Source: Prevotella sp.
Lineage (GTDB): Bacteria > Bacteroidota > Bacteroidia > Bacteroidales > Bacteroidaceae
Length of the DNA stretch: 64,000 nucleotides
Direction of reading: 5' to 3'
NCBI GenBank assembly: GCA_017475005.1
Contig: JAFVGI010000015.1
Location: 17,868 to 81,867, forward strand
Shown: piece by piece, positions 52,836 through 63,047 of the stretch
Position numbering within the stretch: position 1 is the stretch's first letter
Layout: each line of letters starts with the position of its first letter
Position numbers and translations under genes: made by a program
Notes under the pieces: generated by a model
Seen by the model: the letters and a program-made list of their open reading frames with translations, nothing else
What the model was told of the DNA's origin: nothing
The model's database searches: none

Positions 52836-55800
52836 TTATTTGTTTATTGTCATCTTGCTTCCTTCACTTGAGCCTCTGTATTCAGGAGCATAGGTGCAGA
52901 CAGCAATAGCGGAACCAGAGATATATTCTCCTGTTCTGGTGACATAATATTCTGTTTCGATAACATGTGTTCCTTTTGATAACTGATTGAAGAAGAATTC
53001 TGACTTATAATCCTTCATCTGCTGATAGCACCCATATCTGTATCCTGACAGCTGATGAACTGGCTCCAGGCAGGCAGCCCTGTTGTCTATTACAGAAACA
53101 AAGTCATAGTCTCTGTCTGCTTCTATCGTTATGCGAACCTTTATCTTATCTCCTACAGAAATATCCGTTCTATCAGATATTATCTCACGCTTTACTTTTA
53201 TTATGTCTTCCAGTTCTTCAGCACTAGGTTGTCTGTACATCTTTAGCATTTCTTCCTCACAAGGCTTTGTTTTCAGATAGAAGGCGTTGACAGCATTTAC
53301 GGTATTTACAGGATTATCCCAACTTTGTGTACGCTTTGATGATACCAACCATCTTTGCATCTGGGTAATAGTGCAGTTGTCTTCTGGTGTAATAGCATAG
53401 AGGGCTTCTATTGCCATCACCTGTGAAGGGATTCGATAGTCACACCACGAATAATGAGTTCTGTAAGAATCAAAATACCTTCCCATATCCTCACGATAAA
53501 CGGTATGCTGTTTTATCGACTCTGCATATGTCTTAGCCTCATCGCCTTTCTTGGAATTATCCATCACGATAGCAGCAACAGCCTTTGTCGCCATATCGGC
53601 CTTATTAGTAGCATCCTCCAACAGGCGCAGGAAGTATTTATATGTAGCAGATTTGTGGCTATTCCTTTCTTTATCAATAGCAAGGGCATACATCCAGTCG
53701 AGGGCGGTATTACTGAGATAATCAGTCTTGTATTTCTTCATGTCAGCAACTTCCTTATCCATCGCTTTCTGCATGTAGTCATAGGCTTTATCCACTGCTG
53801 ATGCCAATGCAGTATGTATTCCCTTTCCACCCGTTATTTTCTGCATGCGGGCAAGGGTCTTCAATACTGCCATCGTCATATACTTGCTTCCCTCCATACC
53901 TGGATACCACGCAAACGAACCATCGCTGCGTTGCAGATTTAAAAGTTGCATCATGACGTTATCATTTGCCGGCGATACCAAGGTGTCACGAAGATTTGCT
54001 GCCAGTACATTGGCATACAAAGCATTTGAGAGACAGATAGCACATCTGCTCTTTGGAACACACAGGTCTGGCAGTGCTGCCATCATAATATCATCTGGAG
54101 ACTTATATATAGTAATAGCAGGCTCTAATGTTTGCTTTATTCCCAGTACAGGAATCTCATGCTGTTCGCCGTCACTATATTTTCCATTCGATGCAACAAT
54201 CTTGCATGTCAGAGTGGTTGTATCTGTTCCTGCTTCTACAGGGAAGGTAACCGGAGCAGTTTCGCTTGCTTTCAGTTTTATGCGCTGAATTTTTACGACC
54301 TCCTTTTTAGACGAATTTTTCCTTCCCACATAACACTTCACAGTAATCTGCGACTCCTCAGTAGAATTATTTGTAACATTTGCCGTTATTGTCGCTTTGT
54401 CTCCTATTCTCAAGAATCGTGGCATATTGGGCTGTACCATCAACTGCTTCTGGGCTATTACTATAGTGTCAATCATACCAACACGCATTTCCTTATCGTG
54501 AGCCAAACCCATAAAGCGCCATGATGTCAGACTTTCCGGAAGGGTGAACTCCAACGTTGCTTCTCCCTTGTCGTCTGTCTCCACCTTTGGATAGAAGAAT
54601 GCAGTCTCTCCGAAATTGGTTCGCATAGGAATCACCTCTTCTGTCATATCTGCCACCTCTGAGGCTTTCATCACTACACCATCTGCTGTAGCACCAGTTA
54701 CTGACAACGAACCAAGTCGCATAGCTTTGCTATTTGCCACTCCCTTCGCCATCATGAGTCTTGGGGCAGCTACTTCAACGCAATCAAATACTCCATAGTA
54801 AGGATCTATTATACATTCTTTATTGATATGTGTGAAATCGAAGTCACGCCACTTCACCCAATCTTTTGCCCTTCCAGACATAAACACATGACCGATATAT
54901 GGTGTGTACCATGATGAAGACGGAATAGCAAGACGTCTTCTGTCATGAATATTCCACGAATGTTTTCTGATGCCATCCAGTGAAGCATCGTATAATACTG
55001 CCATTAATTGACAGTTGACAATTGACCGCTCGGCTTGTCCGCTTGCACCAAGGGTTTGCACGCCCGACTGCAAGAATTGAGAATTGACAGTTTCTGGGGA
55101 GATTTTGAGAGTCCATGTTTCCTTGCTGCCTGGTGCTACTTTATCTCTAAAGGTTCCCCACTCTACTTTCAACTTGTTTGATGGTAACGGGCGTCTGATA
55201 ACCTTTTCTGCAGATTGTATAACATCATCCTTACACCATGCATAACAAATCATTGCACCATCTCCATATTCTGCTTTATAGGTATAGGCATTTGCGAATG
55301 AGGCAGTATCAGTGTATATCTTACTGCTCTCCAACACCTTATTGCCTGCAAAGACAGTATAGTAGATATGATATTTCGTAGTATCTTTCTTAACTTCTGC
55401 TTTTGGTTCTTCTGGCGTTTCCGGCTGCTTTGTATGCTTTACATACAGATGACATTCCGCACTTTGGGTTTCTCCTTTTCCGTCTGTCACACTTGCTGCC
55501 ACTTTTACATAGCGCCACCAAGGGTAGTATATTTTTCTGCCATTCGATTGTGCTAACGGGTCTTTTATAACCACCTTTACATCAAACATGCCGTCATTGT
55601 CTGTGAATAAGGTATCTTTCTTATCGTAATAACTTACGACCACCTTGCTATTTTGCTGAGGTATGCCGTTATATGTCTTTGCGATACCACTGACAATAGC
55701 GGTATCTCCAACTATATATTCATCCTTGTTCTTTTTCAGTTTCACCTCAAAAGTGGGACGCTTATATTCCTCTACTCTGAATGATGCACTTGCTCCTTCT

Positions 55801-57059
55801 GTGAGCAGCTGCCAGTATCCGCTTCTGATGTCTCCATCCGGAATGGTGAAGTCAACTGCCGCCGTTCCATAAGCATCAGTAACAGCATATTTCTCTGCCT
55901 TCTTCTCGCCCTTGCTGTCAAGCAGTCGTATGTGCAGTTTCTCTCCTGCAACGACACTTGTCTCGATGCCATTCGTAACAGAGCTTCTTATAATGGCAGC
56001 TTCTATCTTCTGCCCAGGGCGATATATAGCTCTGTCGGTATATATATCGGTATATTGTTTATAGCCCTTGTTGCTGTTATATGTATAGTCATTCCAACGC
56101 CGCCTGTCTATCAGCGAACTGTCTGGGGTAGTCTCTTCTCCTGTTATAGCATTAACAAAAACATATCTTTTCTGCTTATTGGGCAACGCGAGTTGTATCA
56201 ACCTTGTATCCGATACCGTAATGGTGTCCGAAACAGGTTCTGTCTTCTTTTCCGAATCCCTTAGGGTTACCACCCATCTGCCTTCCGGCAAAGAGCCTAT
56301 ATCCAACGAGTCCTTAAAAGATTCTTCTTCTAAATGCTGTGGAAATACCTTTGTTATCTGACGTTTTTCCTTTGTGCCGACACGATGTATGGTACATTCT
56401 ATGCCTTTCAGATTCCTTATTCTATCTAAGTATATCTTTATGTCTTTTGCACTCGAAACCTTCTTTTCTAAATTTGCATGAAACATCGGTTCCGTCTTCA
56501 CCTGTTTTTCATTGGTGTACTTATAGCTGACATATTCATTACCTTTGCCGTAAATACTATCTAAAAAAGCAAGATTTCTTTTTTCATACAATATTACATG
56601 AAGCAGGTCGTTATTGAAAATCTTACTATCTTTTCCTGTTGTGAGGAAAGGCACCCACGGGCCTGTACTATTTGCCTTCTTATACAGCATAGCATCTGGT
56701 GATGCCAATAGCGAATCGACATCAATCCTGTCTCCCTTTGCCATTCGATAGAGGGTCTTCATCACACCATCATTGGTATTCTTCATGCGTTCATCAAGGC
56801 GCTTTCTGAATATCTTTCCAGAGTCGTTGCTGATTTCCTCCTGATGTCTTACCTCTCGCATCAATGCTGCCAGCAGGTTTCCATAACTTTTTTCATGTTC
56901 CGCCTTTGTCTTTATCTTTTCAAGAATGACAAGGGCAGATTTAGGCTGGTCTTTGTCAGCAAAACCTCTATACTGTTTCCAAAGGGCATCATAACTTTGT
57001 GCAAACATATATATGCTCACACCCATAGTCATGATAGCTATCGTCAATATCTTCTTCAA
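52836..57059 (-). CDS. Alpha-2-macroglobulin-like protein without thioester
   Basis: A 1407-residue exported protein: signal peptide ending in MFAQ, then MG-type domains, with YTDRAIYRPGQKIEAAIIRS (MG2 start) and EEYKRPTFEVKLKKNKDEYIVGD, the A2M core ETAFFYPKVETDDKGEATLEFTLPESLTSWRFMGLAHDKEMRVGM, and a TED-like helical region (about 1020-1290). I see no CxEQ thioester motif, so it is the type without the covalent trap, as in many Bacteroidales. Residues about 648-680 (from ETVNSQFLQSG to IVNCQL) derive from a repeat insertion. The start overlaps mrp by 4 nt. Confidence 0.88.
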   Translation of the reverse strand: MKKILTIAIMTMGVSIYMFAQSYDALWKQYRGFADKDQPKSALVILEKIKTKAEHEKSYGNLLAALMREVRHQEEISNDSGKIFRKRLDERMKNTNDGVMKTLYRMAKGDRIDVDSLLASPDAMLYKKANSTGPWVPFLTTGKDSKIFNNDLLHVILYEKRNLAFLDSIYGKGNEYVSYKYTNEKQVKTEPMFHANLEKKVSSAKDIKIYLDRIRNLKGIECTIHRVGTKEKRQITKVFPQHLEEESFKDSLDIGSLPEGRWVVTLRDSEKKTEPVSDTITVSDTRLIQLALPNKQKRYVFVNAITGEETTPDSSLIDRRRWNDYTYNSNKGYKQYTDIYTDRAIYRPGQKIEAAIIRSSVTNGIETSVVAGEKLHIRLLDSKGEKKAEKYAVTDAYGTAAVDFTIPDGDIRSGYWQLLTEGASASFRVEEYKRPTFEVKLKKNKDEYIVGDTAIVSGIAKTYNGIPQQNSKVVVSYYDKKDTLFTDNDGMFDVKVVIKDPLAQSNGRKIYYPWWRYVKVAASVTDGKGETQSAECHLYVKHTKQPETPEEPKAEVKKDTTKYHIYYTVFAGNKVLESSKIYTDTASFANAYTYKAEYGDGAMICYAWCKDDVIQSAEKVIRRPLPSNKLKVEWGTFRDKVAPGSKETWTLKISPETVNSQFLQSGVQTLGASGQAERSIVNCQLMAVLYDASLDGIRKHSWNIHDRRRLAIPSSSWYTPYIGHVFMSGRAKDWVKWRDFDFTHINKECIIDPYYGVFDCVEVAAPRLMMAKGVANSKAMRLGSLSVTGATADGVVMKASEVADMTEEVIPMRTNFGETAFFYPKVETDDKGEATLEFTLPESLTSWRFMGLAHDKEMRVGMIDTIVIAQKQLMVQPNMPRFLRIGDKATITANVTNNSTEESQITVKCYVGRKNSSKKEVVKIQRIKLKASETAPVTFPVEAGTDTTTLTCKIVASNGKYSDGEQHEIPVLGIKQTLEPAITIYKSPDDIMMAALPDLCVPKSRCAICLSNALYANVLAANLRDTLVSPANDNVMMQLLNLQRSDGSFAWYPGMEGSKYMTMAVLKTLARMQKITGGKGIHTALASAVDKAYDYMQKAMDKEVADMKKYKTDYLSNTALDWMYALAIDKERNSHKSATYKYFLRLLEDATNKADMATKAVAAIVMDNSKKGDEAKTYAESIKQHTVYREDMGRYFDSYRTHYSWCDYRIPSQVMAIEALYAITPEDNCTITQMQRWLVSSKRTQSWDNPVNTVNAVNAFYLKTKPCEEEMLKMYRQPSAEELEDIIKVKREIISDRTDISVGDKIKVRITIEADRDYDFVSVIDNRAACLEPVHQLSGYRYGCYQQMKDYKSEFFFNQLSKGTHVIETEYYVTRTGEYISGSAIAVCTYAPEYRGSSEGSKMTINK
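55006..55088. repeat. Heptamer arrays flanking an 83-bp in-frame insertion in the A2M gene
   Basis: AATTGAC, AGTTGAC, AATTGAC at 55006-55026 and AATTGAG, AATTGAC at 55075-55088 flank a 48-bp GC-rich middle with a CTTGCA/TGCAAG inverted pair. The reading frame is kept. Confidence 0.8.
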
Positions 57060-58153
57060 TTTGTCTGAACCCTTTCTGTCCTTTTCTGTTCGGCATTACG
57101 CCTGTTTGTTACTGTTACGACGGATTGTGCCAAAGCGATGAAGGCTTGTCCTGTCGGTGATGCCACATCGAGGGCAGCAGGGGTTCCCTTGTCACCATCT
57201 TCGCAGATGCTTTGTACTATTGGTATCTGTGCCAAAAGGGGCACATTCATCTCATTTGCCAGGTTCTTACATCCTTCCTTCCCGAAGATATAGTATTTAT
57301 TCTCGGGCAGTTCGGCTGGTGTGAAGTATGCCATATTCTCCACCAATCCCAAGATAGGCACATTTACCTTATCATTGGTGTACATATCTATTCCCTTCCT
57401 GGCATCTGCGAGAGCTACCTGCTGTGGTGTACTTACAATAACTGCTCCCGTAATAGCGAGGGTTTGCAGCAATGACAGATGTATGTCGCTGGTGCCTGGA
57501 GGGGTGTCGAGTATCAGGTAGTCGAGTTCTCCCCAATCGGCATCGGCAATAAGTTGTTTCAAGGCGCTACAAGCCATTCCGCCACGCCATAGTGTTGCAG
57601 TATTTGGATTTACAAAGAATCCTATGCTCAATAGCTTCACGCCATACTGCTCTACTGGCACTATGAGTTGTCTGCCGTCTTTCTCTATTGCATAAGGGCG
57701 TTGGTCTTCCACATTAAACATCTTTGGCATAGAAGGGCCGAAGATATCTGTATCGAGCAGGCCCACCCTATATCCCAGTCGTGCCAGCGAGATGGCGAGG
57801 TTGGCAGAAACAGTACTCTTGCCTACCCCTCCCTTGCCGCTACTGACAGCGATGATATTCTTAACGTCAGGCAACAGGTGGTCGTCATCAGGACGAGACG
57901 CTTGTTTGAATTCTGTCTTTATCGTCACCTCCACATCTTTCGATACATGATAGTGGATAGCAGCTTCTGCAGCCTTTACGGTAGATGCCATAAAGGGGTC
58001 TGTCTCCTTTGGAAAGACAAGTATCACCTCTACCTTCATGCCGTCTATCTTCGGCTGGTCGGCAAGCATCTCGCTCTCTATCAGATTCTTCTTCGTACCG
58101 GCATACATCACAGTAGCCAGCGCATCCGTAATAAGTTTAGGATATAATTGCAT
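57056..58153 (-). CDS. Mrp/NBP35-family iron-sulfur carrier ATPase
   Basis: A 365-residue protein. N-terminal MIP18-like (DUF59) domain (about 1-85), then a deviant Walker A SSGKGGVGKSTVSANLA (about 105-121), LLDTDIFGPSMPKMF and LDTPPGTSD. Mrp/ApbC ATPases assist iron-sulfur cluster delivery. Only one Cys is seen at the usual CxxC place (GGMACSALKQL), and a Val/Thr/Asn-rich C-terminus. Overlaps xseB by 17 nt. Confidence 0.92.
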   Translation of the reverse strand: MQLYPKLITDALATVMYAGTKKNLIESEMLADQPKIDGMKVEVILVFPKETDPFMASTVKAAEAAIHYHVSKDVEVTIKTEFKQASRPDDDHLLPDVKNIIAVSSGKGGVGKSTVSANLAISLARLGYRVGLLDTDIFGPSMPKMFNVEDQRPYAIEKDGRQLIVPVEQYGVKLLSIGFFVNPNTATLWRGGMACSALKQLIADADWGELDYLILDTPPGTSDIHLSLLQTLAITGAVIVSTPQQVALADARKGIDMYTNDKVNVPILGLVENMAYFTPAELPENKYYIFGKEGCKNLANEMNVPLLAQIPIVQSICEDGDKGTPAALDVASPTGQAFIALAQSVVTVTNRRNAEQKRTERVQTN

Positions 58154-58322
58154 TTATTTCCTCCTCAGTTTTTGTTAGTTTTTCTTTACACATTTTTATG
58201 AGGGCCTGAGCATTCTTTATCTCCTTCCCAAGGGCATCAATATCCATCTGCCCACTCTCCAATCTCTCTACTATCTCCTGCAACTGCTTCAAAGCAGCCT
58301 CGTATTTTAATTCACAATTCAT
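58137..58322 (-). CDS. xseB: Exodeoxyribonuclease VII small subunit
   Basis: A 61-residue helical protein with YEAALKQLQEIVERLESGQMDIDALGKEI, the XseB signature. It assembles in several copies on XseA. The first codons MNCELKYE come from a heptamer array. Confidence 0.92.
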   Translation of the reverse strand: MNCELKYEAALKQLQEIVERLESGQMDIDALGKEIKNAQALIKMCKEKLTKTEEEINAIIS

Positions 58323-58343
58323 AATTCACAATTCATAATTACA
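58309..58343. repeat. Heptamer array over the xseB start codon
   Basis: AATTCAC, AATTCAT, AATTCAC, AATTCAT and AATTACA on the plus strand, 7-bp period; the xseB ATG (58322-58320, minus) lies in the second unit. Confidence 0.9.
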
Positions 58344-58383
58344 CATCTAACCACTTCCCTTGGGGAAGGTCGGGATGGGGTCC

Positions 58384-59607
58384 TCACTTGTCAACTATCA
58401 CCTCCCTCTCCCCTTTCGCAGCGATGAGGGTAAGCTGGTCTCCTTTCTTCAGCAAAGTAGCATCCTTCACGGCTTTGCCATTATGTATCGCCATAGTATA
58501 TCCTCTCCTGAGGATGTTTATCGGGTCTGCAGCCCCTACTCTCTGCTCCATCATCTGCAGGGTATGCTTTTGCTTCACGAAATACATTGCGACACTGCTC
58601 GTCAGCTGTTTTCCCAATCCCTCTATCTTTATTTTCTCTGTCTCCAGCCGTCTTTCAACAGCTCGTGTTATGCGGACAGCACTGTTAGCAAGTTTCTCCA
58701 GCGTTGCCGCAAGGTTGTCTATGAGGAATGCAGCAACCGCTGTCGGAGTCTTCAGACTTACACATGCTATGGTGTCTATTACCGTCTCGTCTCTTTCGTG
58801 TCCTATGCCTGTTATAATGGGAAGAGGGAAATTAGCGACATTCTCTGCTAATGCCAAAGTATCGAAGCCTGACAGGTCGGCACCACTGCCTCCACCTCTG
58901 ATTATCACCACCACATCATATTTCTCCAATTCTTCATTGATGGCATTCAGGGCTGCTATGATGCTACCCTCTATGTTCTCACCTTGCATAGTCGCAGGAA
59001 AGAGGGTTGTCTCAAAGGCAAAGCCGTAATCGTTTCCTTCCAGCTGTCTGCAGAAGTCTTCATAACCTGCTGCCGAGGGGCTACTGACAACAGCTATTCT
59101 CTTTGCAAATGGCGAAATCGGGAGTTCTCTTTGCATGTCATAGATGCCTGCCTCCTTCAGTTTTCTGATTATCTCCTTCCTGTTCTTTGCCATCTCGCCA
59201 ATGGTATAGGTAGGGTCGATATCCAATACCGTCCACGAAAAGCCGTAGGCCTCATGGAAATTGGCTTTTAGCAGAAACAACATCTTCATGCCGCGCTCCA
59301 TGATGGTGTCTCCCATCACTTGCATCCATTTCTCCTTTACCTCGTGCCAGGTATTACTCCAGCAGCAGGCCCTCGCCTGTGCTATTGGGGTATTTCCGCT
59401 GTCGTCCTTCTCCACCAGTTCCATATAGCAATGGCCCTTTTCGCGGATGTCCATCAGCTCTGCCTGAACCCACATAGCATCCGGCAAAACAGACTCTACG
59501 GCAGCCCGAACCATACTGTTGGCTTCAGAAAGACTCAACTGTTCATTATCGTCATTAAAGATAAGCACAGCCGCGAAGGTAATCATTTTTTCGGCCTTCA
59601 CACGCAT
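58384..59607 (-). CDS. xseA: Exodeoxyribonuclease VII large subunit
   Basis: A 407-residue protein: OB-fold domain with VRAAVESVLPDAMWVQAELMDI, then the catalytic core FAKRIAVVSSPSAAGYEDFCRQLE, VVIIRGGGSGADLSGFDTLALAENVANFPLPIITGIGHERDETVIDTIACVSLKTPTAVAAFLID and a helical region. It degrades ssDNA with XseB. Start at 59607; the ATG seven codons later (59586) is an alternative. The 61-nt gap to xseB is unusual for genes often overlapping. Confidence 0.93.
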   Translation of the reverse strand: MRVKAEKMITFAAVLIFNDDNEQLSLSEANSMVRAAVESVLPDAMWVQAELMDIREKGHCYMELVEKDDSGNTPIAQARACCWSNTWHEVKEKWMQVMGDTIMERGMKMLFLLKANFHEAYGFSWTVLDIDPTYTIGEMAKNRKEIIRKLKEAGIYDMQRELPISPFAKRIAVVSSPSAAGYEDFCRQLEGNDYGFAFETTLFPATMQGENIEGSIIAALNAINEELEKYDVVVIIRGGGSGADLSGFDTLALAENVANFPLPIITGIGHERDETVIDTIACVSLKTPTAVAAFLIDNLAATLEKLANSAVRITRAVERRLETEKIKIEGLGKQLTSSVAMYFVKQKHTLQMMEQRVGAADPINILRRGYTMAIHNGKAVKDATLLKKGDQLTLIAAKGEREVIVDK

Positions 59608-59676
59608 GCGTTAAACTATTTTAATAAAAGGGTCATATTTTTGACAAGTAAATTTTTTTTTCTCATATATTTTTCA

Positions 59677-59684
59677 TACCTTTG
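59677..59684 (+). promoter_or_regulatory. -7 element of the MATE-kinase-purT operon
   Basis: TACCTTTG, 27 nt before the ATG at 59711. There is no TTTG at the expected spacing; TTGACA at 59641 is too far away. Confidence 0.65.
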
Positions 59685-59710
59685 CATCCGCATTGCATAA
59701 ACACACTATA

Positions 59711-61066
59711 ATGTCAAATAAAAAAACCGCTTTAGAATTAGGTACCAGACCAATTGGTCAATTGTTGGTACAATATGCATTGCCCGCTATTGTTGCTATG
59801 GTGGCTATGTCGCTGTACAACGTGGTGGACAGCATTTTTATCGGGCAAGGCGTCGGAGCTCTTGCCATAGCGGGTTTGGCTATTACGTTTCCTTTTATGA
59901 ATCTCAGTGCTGCCTTTGGTGCAGCAATAGGTGTCGGAGCATCCACACTTCTTAGCGTAAAGTTGGGACAACGCGATTATGACATAGCCAACCGCATTCT
60001 GGGTAACAACGTTTTGCTTAACATCATTGTAGGTATTCTCTTTGCTGCCGTGAGTCTCTTCTGGCTCGATGGCATACTGCGTTTCTTCGGAGCCAGTGAT
60101 GCTACCCTGCCTTATGCTCACGACTACATGGTAATCATTCTCTTGGGAAATGCCATAACACATCTTCACCTGGGACTGAATGCCATGCTGCGAGCAGCAG
60201 GAAAGCCTCGACAGGCTATGTATCTTACTGTTGCAACGGTAATTCTCAATGCCATCCTCGACCCTCTGTTTATCTATGTCTTGGATATGGGCATACGAGG
60301 AGCCGCTGTTGCTACTATCCTCTCTCAGGCAGTAGCATTGGTATGTCAATGGTGGATGTTCAGCCGAAAGGAAGAACTGGTACATTTCGAGCGCTCTAAG
60401 ATGCGTCTTGAGTCAGCCATTGTAAAGGGTATCATCAGCATCGGCATATCACCATTCGCCATGAATGCCTGCGCTTGCCTGGTAGTCATATTCATCAACA
60501 ACAGCCTTATGCACTATGGTGGCGATATGGCAGTGGGTGGCTTCGGTATAGCCAATCGTATAGTGTTTATCTTCGTCATGATAACACTTGGCGTTTGTCA
60601 GGGCATGCAGCCTATTACAGGTTACAACTATGGAGCACAGAACTACAACCGCATGCTGGAGGCCTTGAAACTGGCTGCCATTGCGGGTACGATAGTTTGT
60701 GCCATCGGTTTCTTCCTCGCTATGCTGTGCCCACGATTCATAGCAAGCATGTTCACGACTGACCCGTCTCTCATAGAGCATTCCATTGTGGCTATGCGAT
60801 ATATTATGGCTCTGTTTATTATAATAGGAGCCCAGATGGTCATCACAAACTTCTTCCAGAGTATCGGAAGCGCAAAGGTGGCTATATTCCTCAGCCTCTC
60901 ACGACAGCTCATATTTCTGGTACCGATGATTATCATCCTGCCACAATTTATGGGCCTCAATGGCGTATGGCTCGCAATGCCTCTCTCTGATGGCATAGCA
61001 GCAATTATGGCTTATGCTATGATAGCCGTTTATATTCGTAAAGTAAAAAAAGAAAAACCATTCTAA
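59711..61066 (+). CDS. MATE family efflux transporter
   Basis: A 451-residue protein with twelve predicted membrane helices. The MATE features include GTRPIGQLLVQYALPAIVAM, a Gly-rich GIGVGASTLLSVKLGQRD and the repeat LRAAGKPRQAMYLTV in the first half, with GMQPITGYNYGAQNYNR in the second. It is a cation-drug antiporter type (substrates not predictable). The start at 59711 follows the promoter; the frame extends to 59693. Confidence 0.9.
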   Translation: MSNKKTALELGTRPIGQLLVQYALPAIVAMVAMSLYNVVDSIFIGQGVGALAIAGLAITFPFMNLSAAFGAAIGVGASTLLSVKLGQRDYDIANRILGNNVLLNIIVGILFAAVSLFWLDGILRFFGASDATLPYAHDYMVIILLGNAITHLHLGLNAMLRAAGKPRQAMYLTVATVILNAILDPLFIYVLDMGIRGAAVATILSQAVALVCQWWMFSRKEELVHFERSKMRLESAIVKGIISIGISPFAMNACACLVVIFINNSLMHYGGDMAVGGFGIANRIVFIFVMITLGVCQGMQPITGYNYGAQNYNRMLEALKLAAIAGTIVCAIGFFLAMLCPRFIASMFTTDPSLIEHSIVAMRYIMALFIIIGAQMVITNFFQSIGSAKVAIFLSLSRQLIFLVPMIIILPQFMGLNGVWLAMPLSDGIAAIMAYAMIAVYIRKVKKEKPF

Positions 61067-61072
61067 ATCACC

Positions 61073-61696
61073 ATGGATAATCTGATTATAAGTGTAGGTC
61101 GCCAGATTGGAAGTGGCGGACGTGAAATAGCCCAGATGCTTGCACGAGAATTCAGCTGCAAGTTCTACGACAAAGAGATAATCAATCTTGCTGCTGAGAA
61201 GAGTGGTTTCAATCCAAAAATCTTCGAGCGCAACGACGAGAATCACGGCATCATACAGTCCGTCGGGGCTTTCGTCGAAAAACTGTTCAACCCCTACTCT
61301 AACAGCATCTCCTCCGAGAATCTCTTCCAGATACAGAGTGAGGTAATCTTCAAAATCGGCAAGACCGAGAACTGCGTCATCATGGGACGTTGTGCTGACT
61401 ACATCCTGCGCAACAATCCGCAGCTGTTCTCTATCTTCATTACTGCCGACGAGGAAGACCGTTGCAGAGAGGTGGCAAAACGCCTCAACAGCGATATCGA
61501 GACAGCACGACGTTTCATCACAAAGCATGAGGCAGAACGTGCCAAATACTATAACTACTATACATCAAAGACCTGGGGAGCAGCCCAGAATTATGACATC
61601 TGCATCAACTCCTCCATCCTCGGATGGGAAGGGACTGCAAAACTTCTCTCTAGCATAATTCGAAAGAAATACAATCTTTTAACTTTACAAGCTTAA
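61073..61696 (+). CDS. Cytidylate kinase-like family protein
   Basis: A 207-residue protein of the AAA/CMK-like family: [16 protein letters not shown] replaces a canonical P-loop (GRxxGSGG), followed by [15 protein letters not shown], a GRCADYILR motif and an [16 protein letters not shown] segment. The family is distinct from true Cmk, which is at 50222. Function unknown; a nucleotide or small-molecule kinase is expected. Six nt after the MATE gene, and it shares one or two bases with purT. Confidence 0.85.
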   Translation: MDNLIISVGRQIGSGGREIAQMLAREFSCKFYDKEIINLAAEKSGFNPKIFERNDENHGIIQSVGAFVEKLFNPYSNSISSENLFQIQSEVIFKIGKTENCVIMGRCADYILRNNPQLFSIFITADEEDRCREVAKRLNSDIETARRFITKHEAERAKYYNYYTSKTWGAAQNYDICINSSILGWEGTAKLLSSIIRKKYNLLTLQA

Positions 61697-62880
61697 TGAA
61701 AAAAATCCTTCTCCTTGGCTCAGGTGAACTGGGTAAAGAATTCGTAATCGCAGCAAAACGCGCTGGACAGTATGTAATCGCATGTGATCGCTATGACAAT
61801 GCTCCTGCTATGCAGGTAGCAGATGAGCGTGAAGTATTCTCAATGCTCGATGGTGATGCATTGGCAGCAGTTGTCAACAAACATCAGCCTGACATCATCG
61901 TACCGGAAGTAGAGGCTATCCGCACAGAACGTCTCTTCGACTTCGAGAAACAAGGCGTTCAGGTAGTACCATCTGCCCGTGCCGTAAACTACACCATGAA
62001 CCGTCAGGCTATCCGCGACCTCGCAGCAAAAGAGCTGGGATTGCGTACAGCAAAGTACTTCTATGCAAAGACCTTCGAAGAGCTCGAGGCAGCAAGCCGT
62101 GAAGTCGGTTTCCCATGTGTCATCAAACCTCTTATGTCCTCTTCCGGTCACGGACAGAGTACTGTAGAATCTCCTGACCAGTTGCGCAAGGCATTCGACG
62201 ATGCTATGGAAGGTGCTCGTGGTGACGTGAAAGAGGTTATCATCGAGGAGTTCATCCACTTTACATCAGAATTCACTCTCCTCACAGTAACCCAGAAGAA
62301 TGGCGAGACAATCTTCTGCCCACCAATCGGCCACGTTCAGAAAGGTGGTGACTATCGTGAGTCTTGGCAGCCTTACGCTATCTCAGAGAAAGACCTCAAG
62401 GATGCACAGGAGATGGCAAAGAAGGTGACAGCAGCTCTCACAGGTGCCGGTATCTGGGGCGTAGAGTTCTTCCTCACCGATACTGGTGTAGTATTCTCTG
62501 AGCTCTCACCACGTCCACACGACACAGGTATGGTGACACTCGGTCACACCACAAACCTCTCAGAGTTCGAACTCCATTTCCGTGCCGTTATGGGCCTGCC
62601 AATCCACGACATCCGTCTTGAGCATGCAGGATGCTCTGCTGTTGTTCTGGCTGACAAGGACTATCATAGTGCAAGCGAAATCAACTACAACTTCAATGAC
62701 TGCCTCAACGAAGAATGTACTCGCGTACGTATCTTCGGAAAGCCTGATGCACACTTCGGCCGCCGTCTGGGTGTAGTACTTTGCTATGGTGAAAAAGATG
62801 CAGACCTCAACGCTCTTCGCGACAAGACTAAGCGTCTCGCTTCTACCGTACTCGGCACTAATCCATATATGGAGAAGTAA
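61696..62880 (+). CDS. purT: Formate-dependent phosphoribosylglycinamide formyltransferase
   Basis: A 394-residue ATP-grasp enzyme: [60 protein letters not shown] and [28 protein letters not shown]. It makes FGAR from GAR with ATP and formate. The start overlaps the kinase stop (TAATG). Length is normal. Confidence 0.96.
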   Translation: MKKILLLGSGELGKEFVIAAKRAGQYVIACDRYDNAPAMQVADEREVFSMLDGDALAAVVNKHQPDIIVPEVEAIRTERLFDFEKQGVQVVPSARAVNYTMNRQAIRDLAAKELGLRTAKYFYAKTFEELEAASREVGFPCVIKPLMSSSGHGQSTVESPDQLRKAFDDAMEGARGDVKEVIIEEFIHFTSEFTLLTVTQKNGETIFCPPIGHVQKGGDYRESWQPYAISEKDLKDAQEMAKKVTAALTGAGIWGVEFFLTDTGVVFSELSPRPHDTGMVTLGHTTNLSEFELHFRAVMGLPIHDIRLEHAGCSAVVLADKDYHSASEINYNFNDCLNEECTRVRIFGKPDAHFGRRLGVVLCYGEKDADLNALRDKTKRLASTVLGTNPYMEK

Positions 62881-62882
62881 AT

Positions 62883-63046
62883 GAATTATGAAGTTTGAAG
62901 TTTGATGTTTGATGTATCGGCTTTCGCTGAGGTGAATGTTTGAAGTTAGAAGTTTGACGTACCTCATACATCCCACATCGTACATTGTACTTCCTACTCG
63001 CACAGCGACACATCCTACCTCATACTTCATACATCGTACATTAGTA
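62883..63046. repeat. Long heptamer array between purT and trmO
   Basis: After the purT stop come GAATTAT, GAAGTTT, GAAGTTT, GATGTTT and GATGTAT; a second block from 62942 reads GAAGTTA, GAAGTTT, GACGTAC, CTCATAC, ATCCCAC, ATCGTAC, ATTGTAC and TTCCTAC; a third at the end has CTCATAC, TTCATAC and ATCGTAC. It is the longest array in the window, and the G-side and C-side blocks are partly complementary. Confidence 0.85.
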
Positions 63047-63047
63047 A

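Noticed and set aside
59641-59646. TTGACA as a sigma70 -35 element for the MATE gene
   Set aside because: It is 30 nt from the TACCTTTG element and there is no matching TATAAT; the genome uses TTTG/TAnnTTTG promoters.
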